Part shown: piece after piece, positions 1 through 8,332 of the stretch
How the letters are laid out: the number at the start of each line of letters is the position of its first letter
Position numbering within the stretch: position 1 is the first letter of the stretch
DNA from: Alphaproteobacteria bacterium
GTDB lineage: Bacteria; Pseudomonadota; Alphaproteobacteria; Micropepsales; Micropepsaceae
Direction: 5' to 3'
Length of the DNA stretch: 64,000 nucleotides
Assembly (NCBI GenBank): GCA_018971835.1
Contig: JAGWZW010000005.1
Span: 1 to 64,000, forward strand
Program-made: the position numbers and the translations under genes
Notes under the pieces: generated by a model
What the model was told of the DNA's origin: nothing
What the model saw: only the letters and a program-made list of their open reading frames with translations
Databases searched by the model: none

Positions 1-885
1 TTCGTGGACGGCATGCTGTTCCCCTCGATCTGCGACGTCATCCGCAACCTCTCGGGCATGTGGAAGATGATGTTCCCGGAGGTCTACGTTCGCTATTTCG
101 ACGTCCCGCAGAACTACCAGAACGAGATCGGCGGCAACTACTATGTCCAGGAGCTGCGCGAATTGCTGGACGCGCTGGGTGAGCTGCGCGGGCGCCCGGT
201 GACGGACGACGAACTGCGTGCCTCCATCGCCGTCTACAACGAGAACCGCGCGCTGGTGCGCGAGCTTTATGCGTTCAGGGCCGAGCGGCCATGGCAGGTG
301 CCGGCCGCCGAAGCCTATCTGGTGCTGCGCGCCGGACTGGTGCTGCCGGTCGAGGACCATTCGGCGCTGCTGCGCGATTATATTGCGGCAGCCAAAGCTG
401 AAGAACGGCCGCGCCGCGACAATTGCCGCATCGTGCTGACCGGCGTGTTCTGCGAGCAGCCGCCGCTCAACCTGATCAAGTCGCTGGAACTGGCCGGTTG
501 CTACGTGGTGGACGATGACCTGCTGCTGGTGACGCGCTGGCTGCTCGGCGACGTGCCGACCGAGGGCGATCCCCTGGAGAACCTGGCACAGGCCTTCCTG
601 CATCAGTCGATGTCGACCGCGGCGAAATACGAGCCGGACCTGGCCGAGAAAGGCCAGCATCTGGTGCGCGCGGTACAGCGCACCGGGGCCGAAGGCGTGA
701 TCTTCGCCTGCCCGAGCTTCTGCGATCCGGCGCTGCTGGATCGGCCGATGCTGCAGCGGGTGCTCAAGGCCGCGAACATTCCCTACATCGCCTTCAAGTA
801 CGCGGAAAATTCCGGCCAGATGCAGCCGATCCGCGAGCAGGCGGGCACCTTTGCCGATTCGATCAAACTATGGAGCGGAGCATGA
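1..885 (+). CDS. badD: Benzoyl-CoA reductase subunit C (BadD/BcrC), 5' end missing
   Basis: The frame is open from base 1 and ends in TGA at 883-885, giving 294 residues. The family is usually about 380-390 residues, so roughly 90 N-terminal residues lie outside the window. This is one of the two catalytic-module subunits of class I, ATP-dependent benzoyl-CoA reductase, which dearomatises benzoyl-CoA to a cyclic diene in the cytoplasm. It belongs to the 2-hydroxyacyl-CoA dehydratase-like fold. Visible features are cysteines that could ligate a [4Fe-4S] cluster, in CDVIRNLSGMWKMMFP near the start and in ACPSFCDP near residue 240. The stop overlaps the next start (ATGA), as expected for subunits made in equal amounts. 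Identity rests mainly on the four-gene order badD-E-F-G. Confidence 0.88.
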   Translation, partial: FVDGMLFPSICDVIRNLSGMWKMMFPEVYVRYFDVPQNYQNEIGGNYYVQELRELLDALGELRGRPVTDDELRASIAVYNENRALVRELYAFRAERPWQVPAAEAYLVLRAGLVLPVEDHSALLRDYIAAAKAEERPRRDNCRIVLTGVFCEQPPLNLIKSLELAGCYVVDDDLLLVTRWLLGDVPTEGDPLENLAQAFLHQSMSTAAKYEPDLAEKGQHLVRAVQRTGAEGVIFACPSFCDPALLDRPMLQRVLKAANIPYIAFKYAENSGQMQPIREQAGTFADSIKLWSGA

Positions 886-2204
886 CGGTCATCGTCACGC
901 CGAGAGGCGCGCCAGCAAAGCCGGTCGTCAAGGACGACTCGATGCTGAAGCAGAAGCAGATGATGGCCGCGCATTACGAGCGGCTGACCAGCGCGCCGGA
1001 GACGGGCGAGAAGGTGATCTCGACCTTCGTGCCGGGCAACCTCAACGAACTGGTGATGTGCTTCGACCTGGTGAACAACCTGCCCGAGGTCAATGCCATC
1101 CAGAGCGGGCTGCGCAAACAGTCCGGTGCCTATGTGCTGGAAGCCGAGAAGATCGGCCATTCCGAGGACGTCTGCACCTATGTGAAATCCGACATCGGCA
1201 TGATGGCCAAGGGCAATATCGGCCCCAACGGCAAGAAGCTGCCCAATCCCAACGCGTTGCTGCTGTCCTATACCGGCTGCTTCACCTTCATGAAGTGGTT
1301 CGAGCTGCTGCGCGAGCAGTACAAGTGCGAGACGATCATGCTGCACACGCCCTACATGGGCGACGGCAAGATCACCCGCAACATGATCGAGTACATGGTC
1401 AAGCAGATCAAGGAAGATGTCATCCCCAAGCTGGAGCGGATTTCCGGCGTCAAGTTCGACATCGACCGCCTGCGCGAATACCTGAAGAAGTCCGCCAAGG
1501 CCGAGGACGATCTGGTGAACGTGCTGCAGAGCGCGAAGACCAAACCCTCGCCGATCGACGCCTATTTCGGCGGTATCTACTACATCGGTCCGATCTTTGG
1601 CGCCTTCCGCGGCACCGACGACGCCATCGAGTATTACAAGTTCCTGCGCGACGAGGTCGAGGAACGCATCGCCGCCGGCAAGGGCCCGGTGACGCCCGAA
1701 GGCGATATGGGCAAGGAGAAATATCGCCTGGTGGTCGAAGGCCCGCCGAACTACACCAATTTCCGCCAGTTCTGGAAGATGTTCTACGATGAGGGCGCGG
1801 TGGTGGTGGCCTCCAGCTACACCAAGGTCGGCGGCGTCTACGATCTGGGCTTCCGCCACGATCCCGACAATCCGCTGGAGACGCTGGCCGAATACTGCCT
1901 CGGCGTCTACACCAACCGCAACCTGCCGATGCGCATCGACATGCTCGCCAACTACATCGAGGAATATCAAGCCGACGGCCTGCTAATCAACTCGATCAAG
2001 AGCTGCAACAGCTTCTCGGCCGGTCAGCTTCTCATCATGCGCGAAGTGGAAAAACGCACCGGAAAGCCGGCAGCCTTCATCGAATCCGATCTGGTCGATC
2101 CGCGCTATTTCTCTGCCGCCAACATCAAGAACCGGCTGGAGAGCTATTTCCAGATGATCGAACAGAAGCGCAGCGGCGCGGCGCTGGAGAGAGGCGCGGC
2201 ATGA
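882..2204 (+). CDS. badE: Benzoyl-CoA reductase subunit B (BadE/BcrB)
   Basis: A 440-residue protein, the second subunit of the ring-reducing module of class I benzoyl-CoA reductase. Together with BadD it binds benzoyl-CoA and the [4Fe-4S] clusters that pass low-potential electrons to the ring. Candidate cluster cysteines sit in [11 protein letters not shown] (about residue 130) and [11 protein letters not shown] (about residue 375). I chose the ATG at 882 because it overlaps the badD stop as ATGA and has GGAG seven bases upstream. An in-frame ATG at 870 would add four residues but lacks a good ribosome site. The gene overlaps badF by four bases. Length matches the R. palustris and Thauera homologues (about 435-440 residues). 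Confidence 0.9.
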   Translation: MTVIVTPRGAPAKPVVKDDSMLKQKQMMAAHYERLTSAPETGEKVISTFVPGNLNELVMCFDLVNNLPEVNAIQSGLRKQSGAYVLEAEKIGHSEDVCTYVKSDIGMMAKGNIGPNGKKLPNPNALLLSYTGCFTFMKWFELLREQYKCETIMLHTPYMGDGKITRNMIEYMVKQIKEDVIPKLERISGVKFDIDRLREYLKKSAKAEDDLVNVLQSAKTKPSPIDAYFGGIYYIGPIFGAFRGTDDAIEYYKFLRDEVEERIAAGKGPVTPEGDMGKEKYRLVVEGPPNYTNFRQFWKMFYDEGAVVVASSYTKVGGVYDLGFRHDPDNPLETLAEYCLGVYTNRNLPMRIDMLANYIEEYQADGLLINSIKSCNSFSAGQLLIMREVEKRTGKPAAFIESDLVDPRYFSAANIKNRLESYFQMIEQKRSGAALERGAA

Positions 2205-3535
2205 AAACCTTTGTCGGAATCGACCTGGGGTCCACCACCACCAAGGCGGTGCTGCTCGACGAGAACAGCAACGTCATCGGCCGGGGCATCACCAATTCGC
2301 GCTCCAACTATTCGACGGCGGCGCGCGTCGCCGGGCAGGAGGCGCGCGTGGACGGGCGCTTCACCCTGTTCCGCCGCGCGCTGGCGGAGGGCGGCGGACT
2401 GAACGGTACGCTGGACAGCTTCCTGGCGGCGCTGGAGCGCGCCTTTCGCCAGGAGCAGTTTGTCGAGCAGCTCGGCGATCTCGAAGAAACCTGCCTGGGC
2501 TATATCGACGGCCAGCGCCTCAGCGCGAGCGAAGCGGCGACGCGCGATGCGGTCGGCGAGATCTTCGTGCGGCTGCGCGCGGAGGCGCCGGAGCTTTATG
2601 CGCCGGGGGCCAAGCGCAAGTCGGACTTCTTCCGCGATATCGCGGGCTCGCGCTATCACGCCCACGCCGAAGAGGTGGCGCGCAGTGCCAAGCTGCCCTA
2701 CGAGCTGCTGATCAATCTTTACGACAAGTCGATCATCGAGGTTGAGAACCGGCCGCCGGACGGCGATCTCAGCGGCAAGTTCCGGCGCGCGCTCTCGGCG
2801 GTGCTGACGCACGAACCGTCGATTCAGGGCGCGGCCTCCCGTGTGCAGCAGACCATCGAGAACGCGCTGGCGATCGATTTGGAGGAAACCTATCTGGTCG
2901 GCACCGGCTACGGCCGCGTGACGCTGCCGTTTTCCAAGGAGCACATCCGCTCGGAAATCCTGTGCCACGGCCTCGGCGCGCACATGATGTATCCCAAGAC
3001 GCGCACGGTGCTGGACATCGGTGGGCAGGATACCAAGGGCATCCAAGTGGATGCCAACGGTATCGTCGAAAACTTCCAAATGAACGACCGCTGCGCGGCG
3101 GGCTGCGGACGTTATCTCGGCTACATCGCCGACGAGATGAACATGGGCCTGCATGAGCTGGGCCCGATGGCCATGAAGTCGGACAAGCCGGCGCGGATCA
3201 ATTCGACCTGCACAGTGTTCGCCGGCGCGGAACTGCGCGACCGGCTGTCGCTGGGCGAGAAGCGCGAGGACATCCTGGCAGGGCTGCACCGGGCCATCAT
3301 CCTGCGCGCGATCTCGATCATCTCGCGCTCGGGCGGTGTCTCCGACGAGTTCACCTTCACCGGCGGCGTGGCCAAGAACGAAGCCGCGGTGCGCGAGCTG
3401 AAGAAGCTCATCAAGGAGAATTATGGCGAGGTGACGATCAACATCAATCCGGAGTCGATCTACACCGGCGCGTTGGGCGCGGCGGAATTCGCCCGCCGGG
3501 CGCATACCGGCCAGGGCACGGGAGGCGAAGCATGA
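2201..3535 (+). CDS. badF: Benzoyl-CoA reductase ATPase subunit A (BadF/BcrA)
   Basis: A 444-residue subunit of the electron-activation module. It is an ASKHA-fold ATPase of the BadF/BadG/BcrA/BcrD family that couples ATP hydrolysis to electron transfer from ferredoxin into the BadDE module. The phosphate-binding loop [12 protein letters not shown] is at residues 6-17, and a second nucleotide motif, [10 protein letters not shown], is at 271-280. Cys298 in [12 protein letters not shown] and Cys337 in [11 protein letters not shown] match the two positions that hold the subunit-bridging [4Fe-4S] cluster in this family. An insertion between about residues 40 and 230 separates the two halves, as usual for BcrA and not for the shorter BcrD. 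The start overlaps badE by four bases, with GAGAGG upstream. Confidence 0.93.
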   Translation: MKTFVGIDLGSTTTKAVLLDENSNVIGRGITNSRSNYSTAARVAGQEARVDGRFTLFRRALAEGGGLNGTLDSFLAALERAFRQEQFVEQLGDLEETCLGYIDGQRLSASEAATRDAVGEIFVRLRAEAPELYAPGAKRKSDFFRDIAGSRYHAHAEEVARSAKLPYELLINLYDKSIIEVENRPPDGDLSGKFRRALSAVLTHEPSIQGAASRVQQTIENALAIDLEETYLVGTGYGRVTLPFSKEHIRSEILCHGLGAHMMYPKTRTVLDIGGQDTKGIQVDANGIVENFQMNDRCAAGCGRYLGYIADEMNMGLHELGPMAMKSDKPARINSTCTVFAGAELRDRLSLGEKREDILAGLHRAIILRAISIISRSGGVSDEFTFTGGVAKNEAAVRELKKLIKENYGEVTININPESIYTGALGAAEFARRAHTGQGTGGEA

Positions 3536-4380
3536 CGATTGCAGCGGGAATCGATGTCGGAACGGGCGCGGTCAAGGCGGCGCTGTTCAAGGTCGAAGAC
3601 GGCAAGGAGACGTGGCTGTCGCGCGAATTGCTGCGTATCCGGCAACGCGATCCGATGGAGTTGGCGCGCGTGGCCTTCGATCATATCCTGGCCGATGCCG
3701 GGTTGAGCGAAAAAGAGGTCGATTACGTGGCCACGACCGGCGAGGCCGAGAGCGTGCCTTTCCACACCGGCCATTTCTATTCGATGACGACCCATGCGCG
3801 CGGCGCAATCTATTTAGAGCCGCAGTCGCGCGCGGCGCTGGACATGGGCGCGCTTCACGGCCGCGCCATCAGCATTGACGAGCGCGGCAAGGTGCTGAAC
3901 TACAAGATGACGAGCCAGTGCGCTTCGGGCTCTGGCCAGTTTCTGGAGAACATCGCCCGCTATCTCGGCATCGCGCAGGAGGAAATCGGCGCGCTGTCGC
4001 GGCAGGCCGACGATCCTGAAACCGTTTCGAGCATCTGCGCCGTGCTGGCTGAAACCGACGTGATCAACATGGTTTCGCGGGGCATCAGTGCGCCCAATAT
4101 TCTGAAGGGCATTCATCTGTCGATGGCTGGAAGGCTGGCGAAGCTGCTCAAGTCGGTTGGCGGTGTCGATGGCGTCATCATGCTCACCGGCGGGCTGGCG
4201 CAGGATGCCGGCCTGGTGGCCGCGCTCGAAGAGGAACTCGGCCAGGTCAAAAACATTGGCGCGGTATCGGTGCGCAGCCATCCCGACTCGATCTATGCCG
4301 GCGCCATTGGCGCGGCGCTATGGGGTGCCTATCGTTTCGACAAGCTCGCCGCGCTGGATACCTTGCCGAATGTCGCGTGA
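3532..4380 (+). CDS. badG: Benzoyl-CoA reductase ATPase subunit D (BadG/BcrD)
   Basis: A 282-residue ASKHA ATPase, the shorter partner of BadF in the heterodimeric activase module. The phosphate loop [14 protein letters not shown] is at residues 6-19. Cys130 in [12 protein letters not shown] and Cys169 in [12 protein letters not shown] are the expected ligands of the cluster shared with BadF. A glycine-rich [10 protein letters not shown] adenosine-binding stretch follows near residue 218. The start overlaps badF by four bases with GGGAGG upstream. A 15-base gap leads to the ferredoxin gene, so the five genes form one transcription unit. In R. palustris badG is followed by badA (benzoate-CoA ligase); here no ligase is present. 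Confidence 0.92.
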   Translation: MTIAAGIDVGTGAVKAALFKVEDGKETWLSRELLRIRQRDPMELARVAFDHILADAGLSEKEVDYVATTGEAESVPFHTGHFYSMTTHARGAIYLEPQSRAALDMGALHGRAISIDERGKVLNYKMTSQCASGSGQFLENIARYLGIAQEEIGALSRQADDPETVSSICAVLAETDVINMVSRGISAPNILKGIHLSMAGRLAKLLKSVGGVDGVIMLTGGLAQDAGLVAALEEELGQVKNIGAVSVRSHPDSIYAGAIGAALWGAYRFDKLAALDTLPNVA

Positions 4381-4395
4381 ACAGGAGAAGAAATC

Positions 4396-4641
4396 ATGGC
4401 ACTGATGATCATTGAAGGCTGCACGGCTTGCGACGCCTGCGAGCCCGTTTGCCCGAACCAGGCGATCACCGCCGGCGATCCGCTCTACGTCATCGATCCG
4501 ATGAAGTGCACCGAATGCGTGGGCGCCGAGGACGAGCCGCAATGCAAGCTCGCCTGCAACGCCGATTGCATCGTGCCCAACCCGGACTGGGAGGAGAGCC
4601 AGGACGATCTGCTGGCCAAATACGAGCAGCTGCATAGCTGA
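4396..4641 (+). CDS. badB: 2[4Fe-4S] ferredoxin, electron donor to benzoyl-CoA reductase (BadB-like)
   Basis: An 81-residue ferredoxin with two cluster motifs. The first is classical (Cys9, 12, 15, 19 in CTACDACEPVC). The second has an eight-residue insertion (Cys38, 41, 50, 54), the CX2CX8CX3C pattern of Allochromatium/YfhL-type ferredoxins, which reach very low potentials. That suits delivery of electrons to benzoyl-CoA reductase. A further cysteine, Cys58, and an acidic C-terminal extension follow. AGGAG lies upstream of the ATG. The gene directly follows badG, which supports the BadB assignment. The 124 bases downstream (4642-4765) contain a C-rich run and no clear terminator. Confidence 0.9.
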   Translation: MALMIIEGCTACDACEPVCPNQAITAGDPLYVIDPMKCTECVGAEDEPQCKLACNADCIVPNPDWEESQDDLLAKYEQLHS

Positions 4642-4765
4642 GTGGGCGGCGGGCCAGCCCCCCCTGCGCCGTACCGTCTATTTGCAGGCGGATGCGTATG
4701 CCCCTAACGTCGCTGCAGCGGCCGTGCCGATTCGGCGGCGTCCTGACGTGAGGTGAGCGGGCGAG

Positions 4766-5242
4766 GTGGCAAGAAAGACAGACGCGGAAAAAGCGGTAGG
4801 CATCCGTCGCGCAGAGGCGCGCGACGTCGCGTTTGTTATTGCACTCGACAAGAAGATCACAGGCATCGAAAAGCCGGATTATTGGCACGACATGTTCGAG
4901 CGTTACGGCGCGAACCGTCAGGACGAACGCTTTTTCCTGATTGCCGAGATGAACGGCGCGCTCGAAGGCTTTATCATCGGCGAGACGCGCGCCTGGGAAT
5001 TCGGCTCGCCGCCCTGTGGCTGGGTCTTTGCCATCCAGGTCTGGCCCGGCAAGCGGCTGAAGGGCGTGGGCGCGCAGCTGTTCGAGGCGTTGTGTGATTG
5101 CTTTCGCGCGGCAGGCGTGACCACCGTGCGCACCATGATCGCGCGCGACAACACGTCGGTCCTGTCCTTTTTCCGCAGCTGTGGCCTGATGGCGGGGCCA
5201 TTCATCGAACTGGAAGCACCGCTCAGGGACAGCGGGCCATGA
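4766..5242 (+). CDS. GNAT-family acetyltransferase, BadL-like
   Basis: A 158-residue single-domain GNAT protein. The acetyl-CoA pyrophosphate loop is seen as WPGKRLKGVGAQLFE around residues 92-106, and the C-terminal part (TVRTMIARDNTSVLSFFRSCG) has the usual NxxxxxFY-like end. It starts with GTG, preceded by a GAGG-like site at 4750-4753. Its stop overlaps the Rrf2 regulator gene as ATGA. In R. palustris the gene pair badL (acetyltransferase) and badM (Rrf2 repressor) lies with the benzoyl-CoA reductase operon, so BadL is the best match by position. The substrate is not evident from the sequence. Confidence 0.8.
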   Translation: MARKTDAEKAVGIRRAEARDVAFVIALDKKITGIEKPDYWHDMFERYGANRQDERFFLIAEMNGALEGFIIGETRAWEFGSPPCGWVFAIQVWPGKRLKGVGAQLFEALCDCFRAAGVTTVRTMIARDNTSVLSFFRSCGLMAGPFIELEAPLRDSGP

Positions 5243-5670
5243 AGCTCCAGAAGGCAACCTGCTTTGCCCTGTTCGCCGTCATCGAACTGGCGCGCGATCC
5301 CAGCCGGCAGCTTTCCGCCGCCGAAATCGCCGACAAATACAGCATCTCGGCCCATCATCTGGCCAAGGTGCTGCGCGATCTGGGGCGGGCAGGGATCGTG
5401 GTGGCTGCGCGCGGTGTCGGCGGCGGCTATAAATTTGCCGGTAACCCCAGGCGCCTCACCCTGATGGATGTGATTGCGCTGTTCGAGCCGATCAAGAGCG
5501 ACACGCTGAGCGAGGGAGAACCGCTGCCGGTCACCGATGCCGGGCAGGCTCTGCACCTGGTGCTCAAGGAAATCGACGAGCACGCCATCGCCACCTTCCG
5601 TTCGATCACGATTTCGACCATGCTGAAACTCGTCGAGGACGGCAGAGGTGGGCGCAGAACTGCGCGGTGA
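5239..5670 (+). CDS. badM: Rrf2-family transcriptional regulator, BadM-like
   Basis: A 143-residue winged-helix regulator of the Rrf2 family. It opens with MKLQKATCFALFAVIELA, the usual first helix, followed by a helix-turn-helix (SAAEIADKYSISAHHLAKVL, about 31-50) and the wing GVGGGYKFAG (about 62-71). The only cysteine is Cys8; the three-cysteine iron-sulfur site of IscR and NsrR is missing, so it probably senses something other than an Fe-S cluster through that site. BadM of R. palustris represses the benzoyl-CoA reductase operon. Position next to badDEFGB and the GNAT gene makes the same job likely here. Translation is coupled to the GNAT gene by ATGA. Confidence 0.78.
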   Translation: MKLQKATCFALFAVIELARDPSRQLSAAEIADKYSISAHHLAKVLRDLGRAGIVVAARGVGGGYKFAGNPRRLTLMDVIALFEPIKSDTLSEGEPLPVTDAGQALHLVLKEIDEHAIATFRSITISTMLKLVEDGRGGRRTAR

Positions 5671-5694
5671 TCTCCGCCGGAACGGGAGAAAACG

Positions 5695-6363
5695 ATGCGC
5701 GCTGCCGTTGCCCCTCAGAAACTCAAGGCCGTTTATGCGGGTGTGGCCGGGCGCTACGACTGGCAGCACGGGCTCTTGACGCTCCATAGCGACCAGCGCG
5801 GCCGCGAGCTGGTGGTCGACCGAACCGTAAACCGGGGCGATCGGGTGCTCGATGCCGGTGGCGGCACCGGCAGCACCACGCTACTGGCGGCCGGGAAGGT
5901 CGGGCCGGAAGGGCATGTCACACAATTCGATTTCAGTTCGCAGATGCAGGCCGTGGCGCGCGAGCGCGCCGTGGCGGCCGGGCTCAGCGGTCGCATGGAC
6001 TTTCAGTCCGGCGACATGTTGGCCTTGCCTTATGCGGAGGCAAGCTTCGACAGTGTGCTGTCCACATACAGCCTGTGTCCGCTGTTCGATCCGGCGAAGG
6101 GCGCGCTGGAACTCTACCGTGTGCTCAAGCCCGGCGGGCGGCTGGGCGTGGCGCATTCAGCGTCGCCGGAGAATCCGGTGATATACTGGCTGGCCGAGCG
6201 GCTGGAGGACATCATCTGGCATTTTCCCGGCATTTCGATGGGATGCCGCGCGGTGTCGGTGCTTCCGGCGCTGCTGCGCGCCGGGGCGAGGCCCCTGTTC
6301 GAGCGGCGCCTGGGCGTGCCACTCTATCCGTTTCTTGTCTTCGTCGTGGAGAAGCCGGCCTAG
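5695..6363 (+). CDS. Class I SAM-dependent methyltransferase
   Basis: A 222-residue methyltransferase of the UbiE/Coq5-like type. The S-adenosylmethionine motif VLDAGGGTGSTTLLAA is at about residues 47-62. The later motifs SGDMLALPYAEASFDSV and RVLKPGGRLGVAHSA are typical of Methyltransf_11/25 domains. GGAG precedes the ATG. It begins 24 bases after badM and may be cotranscribed with it. The substrate is unknown. It is shorter than UbiE (about 250 residues) and sits away from other quinone genes, so I do not call it a ubiquinone enzyme. Confidence 0.72.
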   Translation: MRAAVAPQKLKAVYAGVAGRYDWQHGLLTLHSDQRGRELVVDRTVNRGDRVLDAGGGTGSTTLLAAGKVGPEGHVTQFDFSSQMQAVARERAVAAGLSGRMDFQSGDMLALPYAEASFDSVLSTYSLCPLFDPAKGALELYRVLKPGGRLGVAHSASPENPVIYWLAERLEDIIWHFPGISMGCRAVSVLPALLRAGARPLFERRLGVPLYPFLVFVVEKPA

Positions 6364-6382
6364 CCGGCGGGGGAGATCGATC

Positions 6383-6904
6383 ATGAAGGTTGGCATGAAG
6401 CCTGGTTTGGAAATACTGCGGACGGCAGTGCTGGCGGCCGCAGCGCTGGCGCTGTTGTCCGCGCCGGCTTCGGCCGCGCATGGCAAGGCCGGTTTATGGC
6501 ACATCACGGTGACGGTGAGCGGGCCGGGCATGCCGGCGATGCCGGCCGCAGCGCGAGCACAGATGAAAGCGCGGGGAGTCAACATGCCCAGCGGCCATAC
6601 CATTTCGGCGCAGCACTGCATGACGGCGCAGGAAGTGGCGTCGGACAGGTTTCCGTTCAACGAGCCGGCACAGCAAGACTGTAAGATGATCAACCTCAAG
6701 ACGGTCGGTCATACGTTCTCGGGCGATTTGGTATGCAGCGGACAGATGACCGGCCAAGGCCATATCGCCATCACTTATGAAACAGATGAGCACTACAGCG
6801 GCAAGATGGCGTTCAGCGGCAGCGCCAGCAGCCGGCCGCTCCAGATGAATTATCGCTACGAGGGCCGCTGGCTGAAAGCCGATTGTGGCAATGTTCACGA
6901 CTGA
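6383..6904 (+). CDS. DUF3617-type secreted protein
   Basis: A 173-residue protein with a clear Sec signal peptide: a basic start (MKVGMK), a hydrophobic core around 12-27, and an APASAA cleavage area near residue 31. The mature part opens with GLWHITVTVSGPGMPAMP, the hallmark of DUF3617 proteins, and has cysteines near residues 76, 95, 114 and 169 that could form disulfides in the periplasm. GGGAG lies upstream of the ATG at 6383. Its function is unknown. The last bases overlap the start of the sirtuin gene. Confidence 0.72.
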   Translation: MKVGMKPGLEILRTAVLAAAALALLSAPASAAHGKAGLWHITVTVSGPGMPAMPAAARAQMKARGVNMPSGHTISAQHCMTAQEVASDRFPFNEPAQQDCKMINLKTVGHTFSGDLVCSGQMTGQGHIAITYETDEHYSGKMAFSGSASSRPLQMNYRYEGRWLKADCGNVHD

Positions 6905-7649
6905 GCCGGAGGTCGCGGTGCTGGCCGGCCTCATTCGTGCGGCGCGGCGGGCGGTCGTCTTCACCGGCGCCGGCATCTCCACCGAATCCGGGATTCCCGA
7001 TTTCCGCTCACCCGGCGGCATCTGGGCGAAGATGGCGCCGATCGAGTTTCAGGATTTCGTTGCCTCGGAAGATATGCGCCGCGAGGCCTGGCGCCGGCGC
7101 TTCGCTATGGAGGAGATGTTCGCCGCCGCTGCCCCCAATGACGGGCACCGGGCGGTGGCGGCGCTGGTGGCGCGGGGGATAGTCTCTTCGGTCATCACCC
7201 AGAACATCGACAACCTGCATCAGGATTCCGGCGTGCCTGCGGAGAAGGTGATCGAAATCCACGGCAACACCCGCTACGCCAGATGCCTGGACTGCGGCAG
7301 CCGCATGGAACTGGCTCCGATCCGCGCCCATTTCGAGGGCCACGGCGTGGCGCCGGACTGCCCGCACTGTGGCGGCCTCCTGAAGACCGCCACCATCTCC
7401 TTCGGCCAGGCCATGCCGGAGGACGAGATGGCCCGGGCCGAGGCCGAGACGCTGGCCTGCGACCTGTTCCTGGTTCTGGGCTCGTCGCTGGTGGTTTATC
7501 CGGCCGCGGGCTTTCCGGCTTTGGCCCAGCGGAGCGGCGCCCGGCTGGCGATCATCAACCGCGACCCCACGGATCAGGACGGCCGGGCGGACCTTGTGCT
7601 CCATACCGGCATCGGCGCCACCCTTTCCGCCGCCGTTAACGCGCTATAA
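6891..7649 (+). CDS. NAD-dependent protein deacylase, sirtuin (Sir2/CobB type)
   Basis: A 252-residue sirtuin that removes acyl groups from lysines using NAD. Motifs in order: GAGISTESGIPDFRSPGG (NAD binding, about 25-42), TQNIDNLHQDSG (about 101-112), the catalytic histidine in EIHGNTRYARC, four zinc cysteines (CLDC and CPHC), and GSSLVVYPAAGFP with INRDPTDQD near the end. The ATG at 6891 is used; a GTG at 6885 is also in frame, and neither has an obvious ribosome site. It overlaps the DUF3617 gene by 14 bases. In R. palustris a sirtuin deacetylates the acyl-CoA ligases of benzoate catabolism, so the position near bad genes is suggestive. Confidence 0.9.
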   Translation: MFTTEPEVAVLAGLIRAARRAVVFTGAGISTESGIPDFRSPGGIWAKMAPIEFQDFVASEDMRREAWRRRFAMEEMFAAAAPNDGHRAVAALVARGIVSSVITQNIDNLHQDSGVPAEKVIEIHGNTRYARCLDCGSRMELAPIRAHFEGHGVAPDCPHCGGLLKTATISFGQAMPEDEMARAEAETLACDLFLVLGSSLVVYPAAGFPALAQRSGARLAIINRDPTDQDGRADLVLHTGIGATLSAAVNAL

Positions 7650-7661
7650 GGAGCGGTAGAC

Positions 7662-7687
7662 GCCATAGTGGCAATGGCTACTATGGC
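7662..7687. other. Inverted repeat between the sirtuin and ClpP-like genes
   Basis: GCCATAGT at 7662-7669 is repeated exactly inverted as ACTATGGC at 7680-7687, with a 10-base spacer. It begins 13 bases after the sirtuin stop and ends 48 bases before the next start. It could be an RNA hairpin acting as a weak terminator or mRNA-stabilising element, or a protein-binding operator. There is no U-run after it. Confidence 0.45.
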
Positions 7688-7735
7688 CCCCAGATTCCGA
7701 CAGGACCATTCACACCGGATTGCCAGGAGTTCCCC

Positions 7736-8329
7736 TTGCCCCGCCTCGAAGACGAAGAAAAGCCCGAAACCAACAAGCCCGAGCCCCAGACGCCCCCGGT
7801 GGCGCAGGCGCTCTTCAAGTCCCGCACCGTGCTGATCTTCGGCGAGGTGGACATGAAGATGGCCGAGCGGGTCTGCGCCCAGCTACTGGCCTACGCCGCC
7901 GAGGGCGATGGCGACATCCGCGTCATCCTCAATTCGCCCGGCGGCCATGTGGAATCCGGGGATACCATCCACGACATGATCCGCTTCTGCGGCCCGCGGG
8001 TGAAAATCATCGGCACCGGCTGGGTGGCCAGCGCCGGCGCGCACATCTTCCTCGGCGCCAAGCGCGAGAATCGCTATTGCCTGCCGTTCACCCGCTTCCT
8101 GCTGCACCAGCCGCTCGGCGGGGTACGCGGGCAGGTCAGCGACATCGAGATCGAAGCCAGTGAGATTCTCAAGATGCGGGAGCGCCTCAACCGCGAGATC
8201 GCGGCCGAGACCGGGCAGTCCTATGAGAAAGTCGTTGCCGATACCGAGCGCAACTTCTGGATGGGTGCCGAAGAGGCGGTGGCCTACGGCCTCGTCGGCA
8301 GGGTCGTGAGCCGGGCGGACGAGGTCTGA
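7736..8329 (+). CDS. ClpP-family serine protease paralogue
   Basis: A 197-residue ClpP-like protein. All three catalytic residues are present in family positions: Ser99 in GWVASAGAHIF, His124 in RFLLHQPLGG, and Asp169 in VVADTERNFW. The first 25 residues are charged and proline-rich and differ from the classical ClpP propeptide. It starts at TTG 7736, with a strong AGGAG at 7725-7729 and no competing ATG. There is no clpX or tig nearby, so this is probably a secondary ClpP-like peptidase, not the main housekeeping subunit. It ends three bases before the alpha-glucosidase start, so the two are likely cotranscribed. Confidence 0.82.
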   Translation: MPRLEDEEKPETNKPEPQTPPVAQALFKSRTVLIFGEVDMKMAERVCAQLLAYAAEGDGDIRVILNSPGGHVESGDTIHDMIRFCGPRVKIIGTGWVASAGAHIFLGAKRENRYCLPFTRFLLHQPLGGVRGQVSDIEIEASEILKMRERLNREIAAETGQSYEKVVADTERNFWMGAEEAVAYGLVGRVVSRADEV

Positions 8330-8332
8330 GCC

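Noticed and set aside
783-1970. A 395-codon minus-strand open frame under badD/badE
   Set aside because: It is antisense to well-supported reductase subunits and shows no recognisable domain.
4642-4765. A terminator after the ferredoxin gene
   Set aside because: The G- and C-runs at about 4645-4670 do not form a clean stem, and no U-run follows.
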